Shown here piece by piece: positions 18,680-26,469 of a stretch of DNA of 64,000 nt (the stretch's first letter is position 1; each line of letters begins with the position of its first letter). A program made the position numbers and the translations under genes. The notes below the pieces were generated by a model, which ran no database searches, was not told the DNA's origin, and saw only the letters and a list, made by a program, of their open reading frames with translations. Source of the DNA: Pseudomonadota bacterium (GTDB lineage: Bacteria > Myxococcota_A > Polyangia > Haliangiales > Haliangiaceae); contig JAKSDA010000065.1 of assembly GCA_022360315.1 (NCBI GenBank), positions 62,001-126,000 of the forward strand, written 5' to 3'.

Positions 18680-19447
18680 TCAGGCCGCGGGTGGGGTCGT
18701 AACCCCCTGCACTGCAGCGGCTACCGTGTCCTTTGTGACTTCGCCAAGCTCGGCTACCTTGCCCCTAGTCGTGCTGGCGAGCTCGGTGAAGTAGGCACAG
18801 AACAGACCGTAGTAGACGTTTAGGTGATAGAGGACTCGCGCCTCCTCTTCGGGACTCGAGACCATCGACATCAAGACATTCCACACGTCGGTGGAGTGGT
18901 CCTCATCGACATCGTAGTTCGCGTGAGCGACCGCGCCCTTGACGGCCTTCTCCCCCAGGGACTTCTGGATATTGTCGTTCCACTGCATCTGCGTCTTGCG
19001 AGTCGTATATTCGACAAAGTACGACTTGCAGATGAGCCCGCGCGGCCCTTCGGTATCGAGAGTGTAGTATAGGTAGCCCTGCAAGAGCTTGGTGGCCAGA
19101 AACGGTTCAGTCTCGTATACGCTGGCTTCGTCCTCAACGCCCATATTGTGCAGATCCTTGAGAAACAGCCGATCGTGCAGCATCTCCTCCTCCATGTACT
19201 TGGCCCACTTTTGCGCGGCGACCGGATCTGACTTGGTGAACAGGTTGATCGCCTTGCTATCGGCGATGCGCGCCAATCTGATGCGCAGGATGGTCTCGAA
19301 CGTATGCCGGATAAAGAGCTCTTTATCGACTTGCGAAGAGCTGAGAAGATACCGAGCTATGGGCGCATTCTCGTAGGTCTTGACGATCAGTTCATCGAGC
19401 AGGCGATCTACTTTGGTGCGGAATTCGGGATTGATTGTCTTAGTCAT
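18680..19447 (-). CDS. Haem-oxygenase-like diiron oxidase family protein (TenA/PqqC-like)
   Basis: An all-helical protein of 255 residues in the haem-oxygenase-like (TenA/PqqC/HDO) fold group. Candidate metal ligands are H48 and E51 (IRHTFE), E86-E88 with H91 (EEEMLHD), E146 and the C-terminal cluster H175, D179 and H184 (HANYDVDEDH). That last motif is typical of diiron oxidases that decarboxylate fatty acids, cleave amino acids or N-oxygenate. ATG at 19447 has GAGG eight bases upstream. It lies between the CapA-like and M20 genes on the same strand, with gaps of 73 and 139 bases. Given an acyltransferase and a PM20D1-like peptidase in the same run, it may oxidise an N-acyl amino acid or its fatty acyl part. 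This is inferred only from context. Confidence 0.72.
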   Translation of the reverse strand: MTKTINPEFRTKVDRLLDELIVKTYENAPIARYLLSSSQVDKELFIRHTFETILRIRLARIADSKAINLFTKSDPVAAQKWAKYMEEEMLHDRLFLKDLHNMGVEDEASVYETEPFLATKLLQGYLYYTLDTEGPRGLICKSYFVEYTTRKTQMQWNDNIQKSLGEKAVKGAVAHANYDVDEDHSTDVWNVLMSMVSSPEEEARVLYHLNVYYGLFCAYFTELASTTRGKVAELGEVTKDTVAAAVQGVTTPPAA

Positions 19448-19520
19448 TGTCGTGTCCTCGCGAGGGTAGCACCGCTAGGTAAGCGGAGATGAAATCGGTC
19501 GATCACGGCGAATCCACCGC

Positions 19521-20579
19521 TCAACCGGTAGACGCGGTCGCCGTCATGGACCCTGGGCCCGGGCCGGCCCCGGCAGTAGTAGATGCCGCTTCGGGTGCCA
19601 TAACCCGCTCGGCGCGTCGGGTGAGCTTGGCGCGTAGCGGCAGTGGAGCGCGATCCATGGGTACAATGGCGACGTCGTCGCCAGCGTCAACTTGCGCGAA
19701 CAGGTGCAGCTCATAGCCGACAACTTTGCCGCGATGGGGCCCTCGTGTCCCCAACTCGACGACCAGGACGGGCGCCATTCGGGCCGCGTAGGATTTGCCG
19801 AAACCGCTGCAGAAATTGCCCAGACTGTAGGCACACAGAGTATCCCCATGCCATTCGAAGGGCTGCAAGACGTGGGGATGCGAGCCCAAGATGACATCAA
19901 AGCCATCTCTGGCCAGGTCGGCCGCCGATTGTCGAGTAGCCCGGCGTGGGAAATGCTGCCACTCATACTCCCAATGCGCTGCCCCGACCAGGCAATCGAG
20001 GCCCAAGTCGCGCTTGCGGCCGGCCAACGACAGACTGGCGATGTCTGCCGTCTTCCAGACCTGCGCTTGCGGCCGCAGTACGTCCTGATTGAGCCAATGC
20101 GTCCACGACGCAATACCGATCTGCAGCCCCTTGGCAGTCGCCTGCGTTATCGGCTCTGCGTCGGCCCCACGGTACCCTATGGGATGGACACCAATGTTTC
20201 GCATATGCCGGACCGTGGCGTAGGCACTGTCTGGCCCATCATCACCGGCGTGATTGTTCGCCAGGGCCAGATACCATTTCTCCGGGGCCGCCGAGCTCTC
20301 GGCAATGACTCCCCGCAAGAACTCCTCGGGCATGTTGTAAATGAATGATTTCTTCCCCACGACGGTGTATTCGGCGTCCGCCTTGGCATTGGTGCGGGCA
20401 ACCGTGGCTTCACAACAGCCGACGATGATATCCGCGTCGGCAAACAGGGTCCGCAGCAACGGGTCGAGGCGGGGCACTCTATCGCGTTGCATGACCATGA
20501 TGTCACCGATAGCACACAGCTTGACCAGCGGCTGGTCTGGCACCCTCGGTCGTCTATACCTGCGTGGTAACGTGCTCAT
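19521..20579 (-). CDS. CapA/PgsA-like metallophosphatase family protein
   Basis: A 352-residue calcineurin-like protein of the CapA family (poly-gamma-glutamate capsule synthesis type). Metal-site motifs are visible in order: AIGDIM, CCEAT (replacing the usual NLE, with the Glu kept), LALANNHAGDDG, GAAHWEYEW and GSHPHVLQPFEWHGD followed by YSLGNF. ATG at 20579 is chosen because the frame upstream of it is not protein-like and the CapA domain starts about 15 residues in. No signal peptide is evident, so it may be cytoplasmic. The Ala/Gly/Pro/Thr-rich tail is low complexity. CapA proteins occur with capsule genes and also in lone amide-metabolism clusters; here it sits between the acyltransferase and the diiron oxidase genes, and its substrate is unknown. 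Confidence 0.85.
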   Translation of the reverse strand: MSTLPRRYRRPRVPDQPLVKLCAIGDIMVMQRDRVPRLDPLLRTLFADADIIVGCCEATVARTNAKADAEYTVVGKKSFIYNMPEEFLRGVIAESSAAPEKWYLALANNHAGDDGPDSAYATVRHMRNIGVHPIGYRGADAEPITQATAKGLQIGIASWTHWLNQDVLRPQAQVWKTADIASLSLAGRKRDLGLDCLVGAAHWEYEWQHFPRRATRQSAADLARDGFDVILGSHPHVLQPFEWHGDTLCAYSLGNFCSGFGKSYAARMAPVLVVELGTRGPHRGKVVGYELHLFAQVDAGDDVAIVPMDRAPLPLRAKLTRRAERVMAPEAASTTAGAGPGPGSMTATASTG

Positions 20580-20782
20580 CCCGGTATGGTTACGGATTGA
20601 TGGCCGGAAATAATATAAGAACCATACCAGAGTGTAGTGCCAGGGATATGGAGATGCCTGAATCGATTTCAGCATGATGTATGGGTACGCGATTTGTGAT
20701 TTATGGGTACGCGATTTAATGATATCTCTGTTTGGCGACACGCTGACGCGATACGACGATGACGGTGTGTTGGGGGTAGATG

Positions 20783-21556
20783 TTACGCCATGCCGATGGG
20801 CATATCGACAAATGCCTCGGTCGGGCCCTGCTGCGTTTGTTCGCGCTGGCGTTGCCGAGTGCCTTTCGTGAAGCGATGGACGAGCAGTTGAAACCCGTGC
20901 AGGAAATCGCCTTTCACCAGGGTATAGACATGGTCCCCTCGACTGGGAATCGTGAACTGGAAGTCGGCGGTGTCGACGCCGAACTGCTGGAACTTGGGCG
21001 CTACCCGCGCTGACGCGTAACCAAAGTACTTGCGGTAGCTGGTTGTCGTGAGCATGCGTAGACCAGCATAGGTGAGCATCCCGGCCATCAGGCCATGTAC
21101 TGTAATATCTGGCGATACCACCACCCGACTGTATTCGACATAGGTATGCTGCAAGTCTTCTCCTATGAACGAATGCATCGCCGCGGGCGCGACGTGATCC
21201 ATGGACTCAAACGGGTGCGGCGTCATCCGCGCAGTAGCAATGATCTGTCCATTGTACCGGGCGGCAAACACCCACGAGCGCTCATCGTAGCCCTCCTGGC
21301 GGTCCCGCTCGAGGGTGGGCAACATATAGGGTAGCAAGCGCTGGTATTGGCGCCGGCGAAACGCGTCGAGCTCGGCCAGGTCTTGTGGGCTCGTCAGTAC
21401 ACAAAACCGCGGCGCTGGCCCCTCGTCACACGAGAGCATCTGCCCTGCAAAAGTATTGATCAGCAGATCGATGGCCGCGTTGCGTTCTACGTCAACATTG
21501 GTGTCGTGGGCGAGAGAATTGCTCTCTAGCGCAGTCTTAATCAACTTTGGCAGCAT
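20783..21556 (-). CDS. GNAT-fold acyltransferase, N-acyl amino acid synthase (FeeM)/LuxI-like
   Basis: A 257-residue protein resembling the FeeM/LuxI branch of acyltransferases, which use acyl-ACP to N-acylate an amino acid or amino lactone. Seen in order: an Arg-rich FRRRQY block, the DRQEGYDERSWVFAARYNG segment (position of the conserved acidic residues), IIATARM (the R in the strand before the substrate loop), and VEYSRVVVSP, the E-x-S-R signature. Thereafter the fold is consistent with GNAT. ATG at 21556 is chosen because AAGGTGA lies six bases upstream; the GTG nine bases earlier is part of that site. It heads the minus-strand set 21556-17092. The acyl chain and acceptor are unknown, and a quorum-signal role is possible but unproven. 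Confidence 0.72.
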   Translation of the reverse strand: MLPKLIKTALESNSLAHDTNVDVERNAAIDLLINTFAGQMLSCDEGPAPRFCVLTSPQDLAELDAFRRRQYQRLLPYMLPTLERDRQEGYDERSWVFAARYNGQIIATARMTPHPFESMDHVAPAAMHSFIGEDLQHTYVEYSRVVVSPDITVHGLMAGMLTYAGLRMLTTTSYRKYFGYASARVAPKFQQFGVDTADFQFTIPSRGDHVYTLVKGDFLHGFQLLVHRFTKGTRQRQREQTQQGPTEAFVDMPIGMA

Positions 21557-21639
21557 ATGAATCACCTTATTAAAGGGAATTCCCGAGGAACTGTCGCAAC
21601 GTTTGGCGAAGGGTAGAGCGGGCCGCTAGCGGTTGGCAA

Positions 21640-22222
21640 GCAGGTTCTCGGTTACAGCCATGAGCTGGCCGGAGTTCTCCCCCACAGTCGTCGTGCTGCA
21701 TCACCTCAAAGCTGTAGCGCCGCAATCCGTTTCGGGCCAATGGTTCGGCAGCTGATCGTCATTGGTGTCCTGCTGTCTGGGCAGGTCGGCTCCTGGAATG
21801 GTTCGACCTTGCCGTGGGTCAGGTTAAAGCGAAAAATCGACGATTTTTTGTTCATTCACCTGCGCGTCGAGCACAGACCGGTCGAGGTCTTCCCGGTGCG
21901 CTTGATGTGCGGAATCTCGAAATCGAGTTGCTCGTCGCCATCGATGGTCAAATCCTGGACGTGAATGGCAAAGCAGCGATCCATTGTGTTCTCTTCCAGT
22001 TGATACTGCCCTTCGGGCACGCTGGCAAAACGGTACTATCCGTTTTCGTCCGTGCTTGCTGGAGCGAGCGGCCAGAAATCCGACCGGCTCCGCGGGTGCC
22101 TGCTCGACCGCCTCGAAGGCGTCCAGGCGGCCCTCACCGTATATGTTGCTGTGCCCAGGAGTACCGCCGCAGGCGGTGAACATACCGGAGTATGCTATCG
22201 AATATAGTTCTTGATAGCACAA
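21640..22222 (-). pseudogene. Decayed S8 (subtilisin-type) protease, C-terminal remnant
   Basis: On the minus strand the segment near 22110-22200 reads TPGHSNIYGEGRLDAFEAVE, the typical C-terminal helix of a subtilase. A frame change follows, then STDENG, an in-frame TAG, and YRFASVPEGQYQLEE. That last part matches the end of a carboxypeptidase regulatory-like beta domain. Further downstream a third frame contains FNLTHGKVEPF. The catalytic domain is missing; its place is occupied by the start of the plus-strand gene at 22271. At least one frameshift and one stop make this non-functional. The lower boundary is uncertain. Confidence 0.6.
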
Positions 22223-22270
22223 ACTTTACTTTCTGATAGCATCCGATCGACTCGTCACCCGGAGCCGTCG

Positions 22271-23005
22271 ATGTCCGTCCCGCCCATGGCCATGCCGTCC
22301 TCGTTCTCCACAGTCGCCTTCGTGCTTGTGGTGGCGGCCGTGGCGGTCATGGTGGTGTGGGGGACCCATGCGGCGGGTCGTGGCCTGGGCGAGGCGCCTG
22401 AGCAGACGCGTCGCTGGTCCTTCGGGACCGCGGCCGCCCTGCTGTTATGGATGGCCGCCACCGGGGCGGTCTCGGCCTCGGGGGTGCTCGAGGCTCCGGG
22501 GCTGCCGCCGCGCGCCATGCTGTTTATGGGAGGGTGCAACCTGGCGGTGATCGTTCTGGCCCTCTCACGGGTGGGCGCTCGCTGGGTCGATGGGCTGCCC
22601 ATCGCGGCCCTGGTCGGCTTTCATGCCTTTCGGCTGCCGCTCGAGCTGGTCTTGCACCGCTGGTACGTCGAGGGCGTGCTCCCGGTACAGATGACCTATT
22701 CCGGGTTCAACCTCGACATCGTCACCGGGATCCTCGGGCTCGTAGTCGGGCTGTGGCTATGGCGGCGTGGGGTATCGCGGGCGGCGGTATGGGCGTTCAA
22801 TCTGGTGGGCTTTGGGCTGCTGGTCAACGTGGCCGGCATCGCCATCCTGTCCAGCCCGTTTCCGTTTCGGGTGTTCATGAACGACCCGGCGGTGCTCTTG
22901 GTGTTCCATTTCCCCTACGGGTGGATCCTGCCCATGTGCGTGGCGCCGGCGCTGATGGGGCACGTACTGGTGTTCCGCTGGCTGTGGCGCAGCCGTGCGC
23001 ACTGA
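22271..23005 (+). CDS. Polytopic membrane protein of unknown function
   Basis: A 244-residue hydrophobic protein with about six or seven predicted membrane helices. ATG at 22271 is chosen because GGAG lies about eight bases upstream and the preceding residues are polar and not protein-like. Recognisable features are a conserved-looking GFHAFRLPLELVLHRWYVEG segment in a mid-protein loop, FNLDIVTGILG, and HFPYGWILPMCVAPALMGH near the end, where His residues sit at helix boundaries as in haem- or metal-binding membrane proteins. I do not recognise a named family. It stands alone between a protease remnant and the convergent MBL-fold gene. Confidence 0.72.
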   Translation: MSVPPMAMPSSFSTVAFVLVVAAVAVMVVWGTHAAGRGLGEAPEQTRRWSFGTAAALLLWMAATGAVSASGVLEAPGLPPRAMLFMGGCNLAVIVLALSRVGARWVDGLPIAALVGFHAFRLPLELVLHRWYVEGVLPVQMTYSGFNLDIVTGILGLVVGLWLWRRGVSRAAVWAFNLVGFGLLVNVAGIAILSSPFPFRVFMNDPAVLLVFHFPYGWILPMCVAPALMGHVLVFRWLWRSRAH

Positions 23006-23226
23006 TGCCCCTCTTCGAGCAGGGGTGGCAACGTCGTTGCGACGCTAACCAGCTCGCTTGTCATCCAGGTGCGGAATTTTTCAGCTCTCGCGACCGCTGA
23101 TTGCAATACAGTCTCGGCTCGTATTCCGGTTGGTTTGTCTGGCCTACTGCCATGGCCTGATGTAGTGCAACCCTCCGGCGAAGAACCCGTAAATTCTGCT
23201 TGAACCCCTGAACTGCGGAATTTGGG

Positions 23227-23820
23227 TTAGCCGACCAGTTCGGCCAGAGCGGAGCTGCCGTGGCGGAAGATCGGCCAGCCGTCACCGGGCAAAACAGCGC
23301 TGATGCCCGATAGCGCGGCGAGCCGTTTTGCCGATGCCACAGCTGCCGACTTGTCTGTCAACTTGGCGTCAGGCAAGAGGCATAGTCGCCCGCCCTCGTG
23401 AGCTCGGACTAGATCTCCGGTGATGAGCGTGGTCTCTTCGAGAATCAGGGCGAGTTCGCCCGACGTCTTGGACCCATCCAGAGCGAGAGCACGCAGCCCC
23501 GGAACGATCTCGTCGCCGTCGGCCAGCCACCGGGCGCACGGGATCGGGAAACTGTCGCGCTCGCCGGCCGGCCCGCACAGCACGGCTCCGGTACTCTCAG
23601 CTAGCTTTTTGGCGTTGCGCACGTGATCGGAGTTAGTGATGATAATCATGATCGGATCGCCGAGCTGAGCGAGATGATCGCGATCGTGATCGGAGAGGGC
23701 CAGGGGATCGATGGCAATATTGCCACCCTGACGCACCCACAACACACTGTGAAAATCGATATTGCGATCGGGATTGAATTCGGACCAGCCGTAGAGATCA
23801 GGTCTGTGTAAACGTTTCAC
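23227..23820 (-). CDS. MBL-fold hydrolase-like protein with degenerate metal site
   Basis: A 197-residue small metallo-beta-lactamase-fold protein. The GGNIAIDPL strand, the IIITNSDHVRNAKKL block in the place of the HxHxDH motif, a GDLVRAHEGG block and the final LPGDGWPIF strand preserve the fold order. The first two zinc-binding His residues of HxHxDH are replaced (TNSDH), leaving only the Asp and His. Catalysis like that of glyoxalase II is therefore doubtful; it may bind one metal or be a pseudoenzyme. The start is a GTG (23820). It is divergent from the asparaginase gene, sharing about 160 bases of control region. Confidence 0.78.
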   Translation of the reverse strand: MKRLHRPDLYGWSEFNPDRNIDFHSVLWVRQGGNIAIDPLALSDHDRDHLAQLGDPIMIIITNSDHVRNAKKLAESTGAVLCGPAGERDSFPIPCARWLADGDEIVPGLRALALDGSKTSGELALILEETTLITGDLVRAHEGGRLCLLPDAKLTDKSAAVASAKRLAALSGISAVLPGDGWPIFRHGSSALAELVG

Positions 23821-23981
23821 CTGGCGAGACTAGCGACATCAGCCCCGTCCGGCAAGTCGATAGACCATGCCGATCAGCGCTTCTTTGGCCACTCGCGGGT
23901 CCAGGACGCGCATTACCCATGTCGAGGCAAAATATTCGCCTGACTGTGCAAGAATACCCCGTGCAGTACCAAGGGGAGAGC

Positions 23982-25724
23982 ATGGACGAACAGCTCCGCA
24001 ACGTTTTGATCCTCTATACCGGGGGCACCATCGGCATGATAAAGGGCCCGCGGGGCTATCGGCCCGTACCCGGATTTCTCGAGCGTATCGTGCGTTCTCT
24101 GCCGGCGTTTCAAGACCCGGACATGCCGCCGGGAGTGACTCCCCCGTCGCGCTACGGCCGGCGTATCCGCTACGAGATCAAGGAGTACAACCCGCTCCTG
24201 GACTCGTCGAATATGGGCATGGACCACTGGGTCCGCATCGCCCGCGATATCGAGGGGCATTACGATGAATACGACGCATTCCTGGTCCTGCACGGCACCG
24301 ACACCATGGCCTACACCGCGTCGGCGTTGTCGTTCATGCTCGAGGAACTCGACAAAACCGTGATCGTCACCGGATCGCAGATCCCGCTATCGCAGGTGCG
24401 CAACGACGGAGGCGATAACCTGCTCGATGCGCTCATTCTGGCCGGTCACTACGACATCCCCGAAGTCTGTCTGTATTTCCGCAGCAAGCTCCTGCGCGGC
24501 AACCGTGCCCAAAAACTCGACGCATCCGGCCTCGATGCGTTCGACTCGGGCAATTTTGCCCCCCTGGCCAAGGTGGGCATCGACATCAGCGTCCGCTGGG
24601 AGCACGTCCTATCTCCGACCGGAGAACGACTGCGGGTCGCCCCCATCACCAACAGCAACGTTGCCACGCTGCGCCTCTTTCCCGGCATCACCAAGTCCAT
24701 CCTCGACAATTTTCTCAGGCCGCCAGTCCAGGGAGTCGTGCTCGAAACCTATGGCGCTGGCAACGCTCCTGATCAGCGTGTGGACTTTTTGCGCGCCCTG
24801 CGCGAGGCGACTGAGCGCGGGGTCGTCATCGTCAATACGACGCAGTGCCACCGCGGTGCGGTGGCGGCCGATTACGCAACCGGGGCCGCGCTCGCCGAGG
24901 CTGGGGTCACCAGTGGCGGTGATATGACCCCGGAAGCCGCGCTCACCAAGCTGGCCTATCTCCTGTCAAAAGGGTTCGACGAGGCCCGCATTCGACAACT
25001 CATGGAAACCAACCTGCGCGGCGAGCTGACCTCACGGGGCTCGTCGACTCGATTCAGTTTTCGTGAAAAGGCCTTTGTCAACTCAGTGGCCAAAGTACTG
25101 GCTGCAACTACCCAACAAGAAAAGGACGAGATCGAACGCGCTCTCTATCCTGTGCTCATGTGCTCGGCTGGAGGATTGGGCGACCTCGACGCCATCCGGC
25201 GCATGGTCGATGGAGGCGCAGATCTCAACGCAGCCGACTACGACGGCCGCACAGCGCTTCATCTGGCGGCTGCTGAAGGCCGTCTCGACGTGGTCGCGTA
25301 TCTGCTGAACCGCGGCGCCCGGGTCAACGTCATCGATCGCTGGGGCGGTACTCCCCTGCAGGACGCGATCCGCCACACCCATGACGCCATTGCTCAGTTG
25401 CTCACCGAGCACGGCGCTGTCCTGCGCTCAGAGGACGCAGTGAGCACGATGTGCCGCATGGCTGGTGAAGGTAACCTGGCCGCGTTGCGCCGCCTGGTCG
25501 ACAATGGTGCGGATCCGTCACTCGGCGACTACGACGGCCGTACACCGCTTCACCTCGCCGCTTCCGAAGGACACCGCGATGTCGTCGCGTACCTCATCGA
25601 ATGTGGAGCACCGATCAACGTGACAGATCGCTGGGGCGGCTCGCCACTCGACGACGCCGAGCGACACGGCCACGCAGAGATCGCCGATCTCCTGCGCTCT
25701 GTGCCACAAGCGAATCGGCAATAA
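23982..25724 (+). CDS. Type I L-asparaginase with C-terminal ankyrin repeats
   Basis: It hydrolyses L-asparagine to aspartate and ammonia. The protein has 580 residues. The asparaginase domain (about 1-345) has the first catalytic Thr in YTGGTIG (T13), the second set in LHGTDTMAYTASALS, GSQIPL, and TQCHRGAV near the subunit interface. The C-terminal part (about 385-580) holds ankyrin repeats, including two nearly parallel copies of DYDGRTALHLAAAEG...VVAYL followed by DRWGGSPL. The same architecture is known from mammalian ASPG (60-kDa lysophospholipase/asparaginase). ATG at 23982 has AGGGGAG upstream; a longer frame from 23919 has no such site. No signal peptide, so cytoplasmic. The ankyrin part probably mediates assembly or regulation. 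Convergent with the HNH gene. Confidence 0.93.
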   Translation: MDEQLRNVLILYTGGTIGMIKGPRGYRPVPGFLERIVRSLPAFQDPDMPPGVTPPSRYGRRIRYEIKEYNPLLDSSNMGMDHWVRIARDIEGHYDEYDAFLVLHGTDTMAYTASALSFMLEELDKTVIVTGSQIPLSQVRNDGGDNLLDALILAGHYDIPEVCLYFRSKLLRGNRAQKLDASGLDAFDSGNFAPLAKVGIDISVRWEHVLSPTGERLRVAPITNSNVATLRLFPGITKSILDNFLRPPVQGVVLETYGAGNAPDQRVDFLRALREATERGVVIVNTTQCHRGAVAADYATGAALAEAGVTSGGDMTPEAALTKLAYLLSKGFDEARIRQLMETNLRGELTSRGSSTRFSFREKAFVNSVAKVLAATTQQEKDEIERALYPVLMCSAGGLGDLDAIRRMVDGGADLNAADYDGRTALHLAAAEGRLDVVAYLLNRGARVNVIDRWGGTPLQDAIRHTHDAIAQLLTEHGAVLRSEDAVSTMCRMAGEGNLAALRRLVDNGADPSLGDYDGRTPLHLAASEGHRDVVAYLIECGAPINVTDRWGGSPLDDAERHGHAEIADLLRSVPQANRQ

Positions 25725-25767
25725 AAAGGCAGCAGGCGTCGGAGTGAACAACCCGAGCCAACTCGGC

Positions 25768-26469
25768 TCAGATAAAACCGAGCCAATGGCGCAGTTTGTC
25801 GGGAATTTGTTCGTGTATCGCTGCGCGAATCAACGCGCTGTAAGGCGCTTTTTTTGCCACCAGATTTTTGAATTGAGCCGACGCGCGTATGAAATCGTCC
25901 TGTCTCCCGTCGATGTGAGCTCGCATGACCTCATTGAGTTTGCGCTGGACAATATCGAACTGGTACCTGATGGCATTGCGGATGACGCGAGCCCCGCTCT
26001 TCGAGTCGTCGTTGTGAATATAATCCAGCTCTTCGGCGGTGTTGCGGGCCGGGGTATCGCTCGCCACACGCGGTTCGAAATGGACCTGGATGTCGTTTAT
26101 CGCGATCTCGAACCACTGGAGCAACCGGGCCTCGATATCGTCTCGAGTGCAGTCGAGCAGTCCGCCTTCGGGCCAGTTGCGCAGCCGGCCCTGGGGACCA
26201 GAAACGCCCCGTTTTCCCCATTGGATGCGGCGCTGATTGCAACTGTCACCATGGGCCGGAAAGAGATTGGCCCAATCCTGCACCAGGTCCGGAAAGGACT
26301 CCTTCGGTCGTAAATGATCGATCTGAAAGTTGCCCCCGGTCGCTCCCTCGCACAGATAACATTTGCCGAAAAAGTCGCGATCAAGTCGATCGCGGACGTC
26401 TTTTCCACTGTATGAGCGAGTCGTGCGCAGACTCTGCGGTGGCTCAGGCGAGCGGGTCACGCGGATCAT
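25768..26469 (-). CDS. HNH endonuclease, Septu PtuB-like
   Basis: A 233-residue predicted HNH nuclease, the likely effector of a two-gene defence module with the upstream ATPase. The zinc/HNH core is clear: CYLCEG, then QIDHLRPK (the catalytic His) and DWANLFPAHGDSCNQRR, as in the HNH family found with AAA ATPases in Septu and some retron systems. The start at 26469 is set by the ATGA overlap with the ATPase stop; an in-frame extension into the ATPase gene is rejected. The C-terminal half is helical and unrecognised. In Septu the ATPase and nuclease form a complex that degrades nucleic acid on phage infection. No reverse transcriptase or msr/msd was seen nearby, which argues against a retron. 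Confidence 0.85.
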   Translation of the reverse strand: MIRVTRSPEPPQSLRTTRSYSGKDVRDRLDRDFFGKCYLCEGATGGNFQIDHLRPKESFPDLVQDWANLFPAHGDSCNQRRIQWGKRGVSGPQGRLRNWPEGGLLDCTRDDIEARLLQWFEIAINDIQVHFEPRVASDTPARNTAEELDYIHNDDSKSGARVIRNAIRYQFDIVQRKLNEVMRAHIDGRQDDFIRASAQFKNLVAKKAPYSALIRAAIHEQIPDKLRHWLGFI

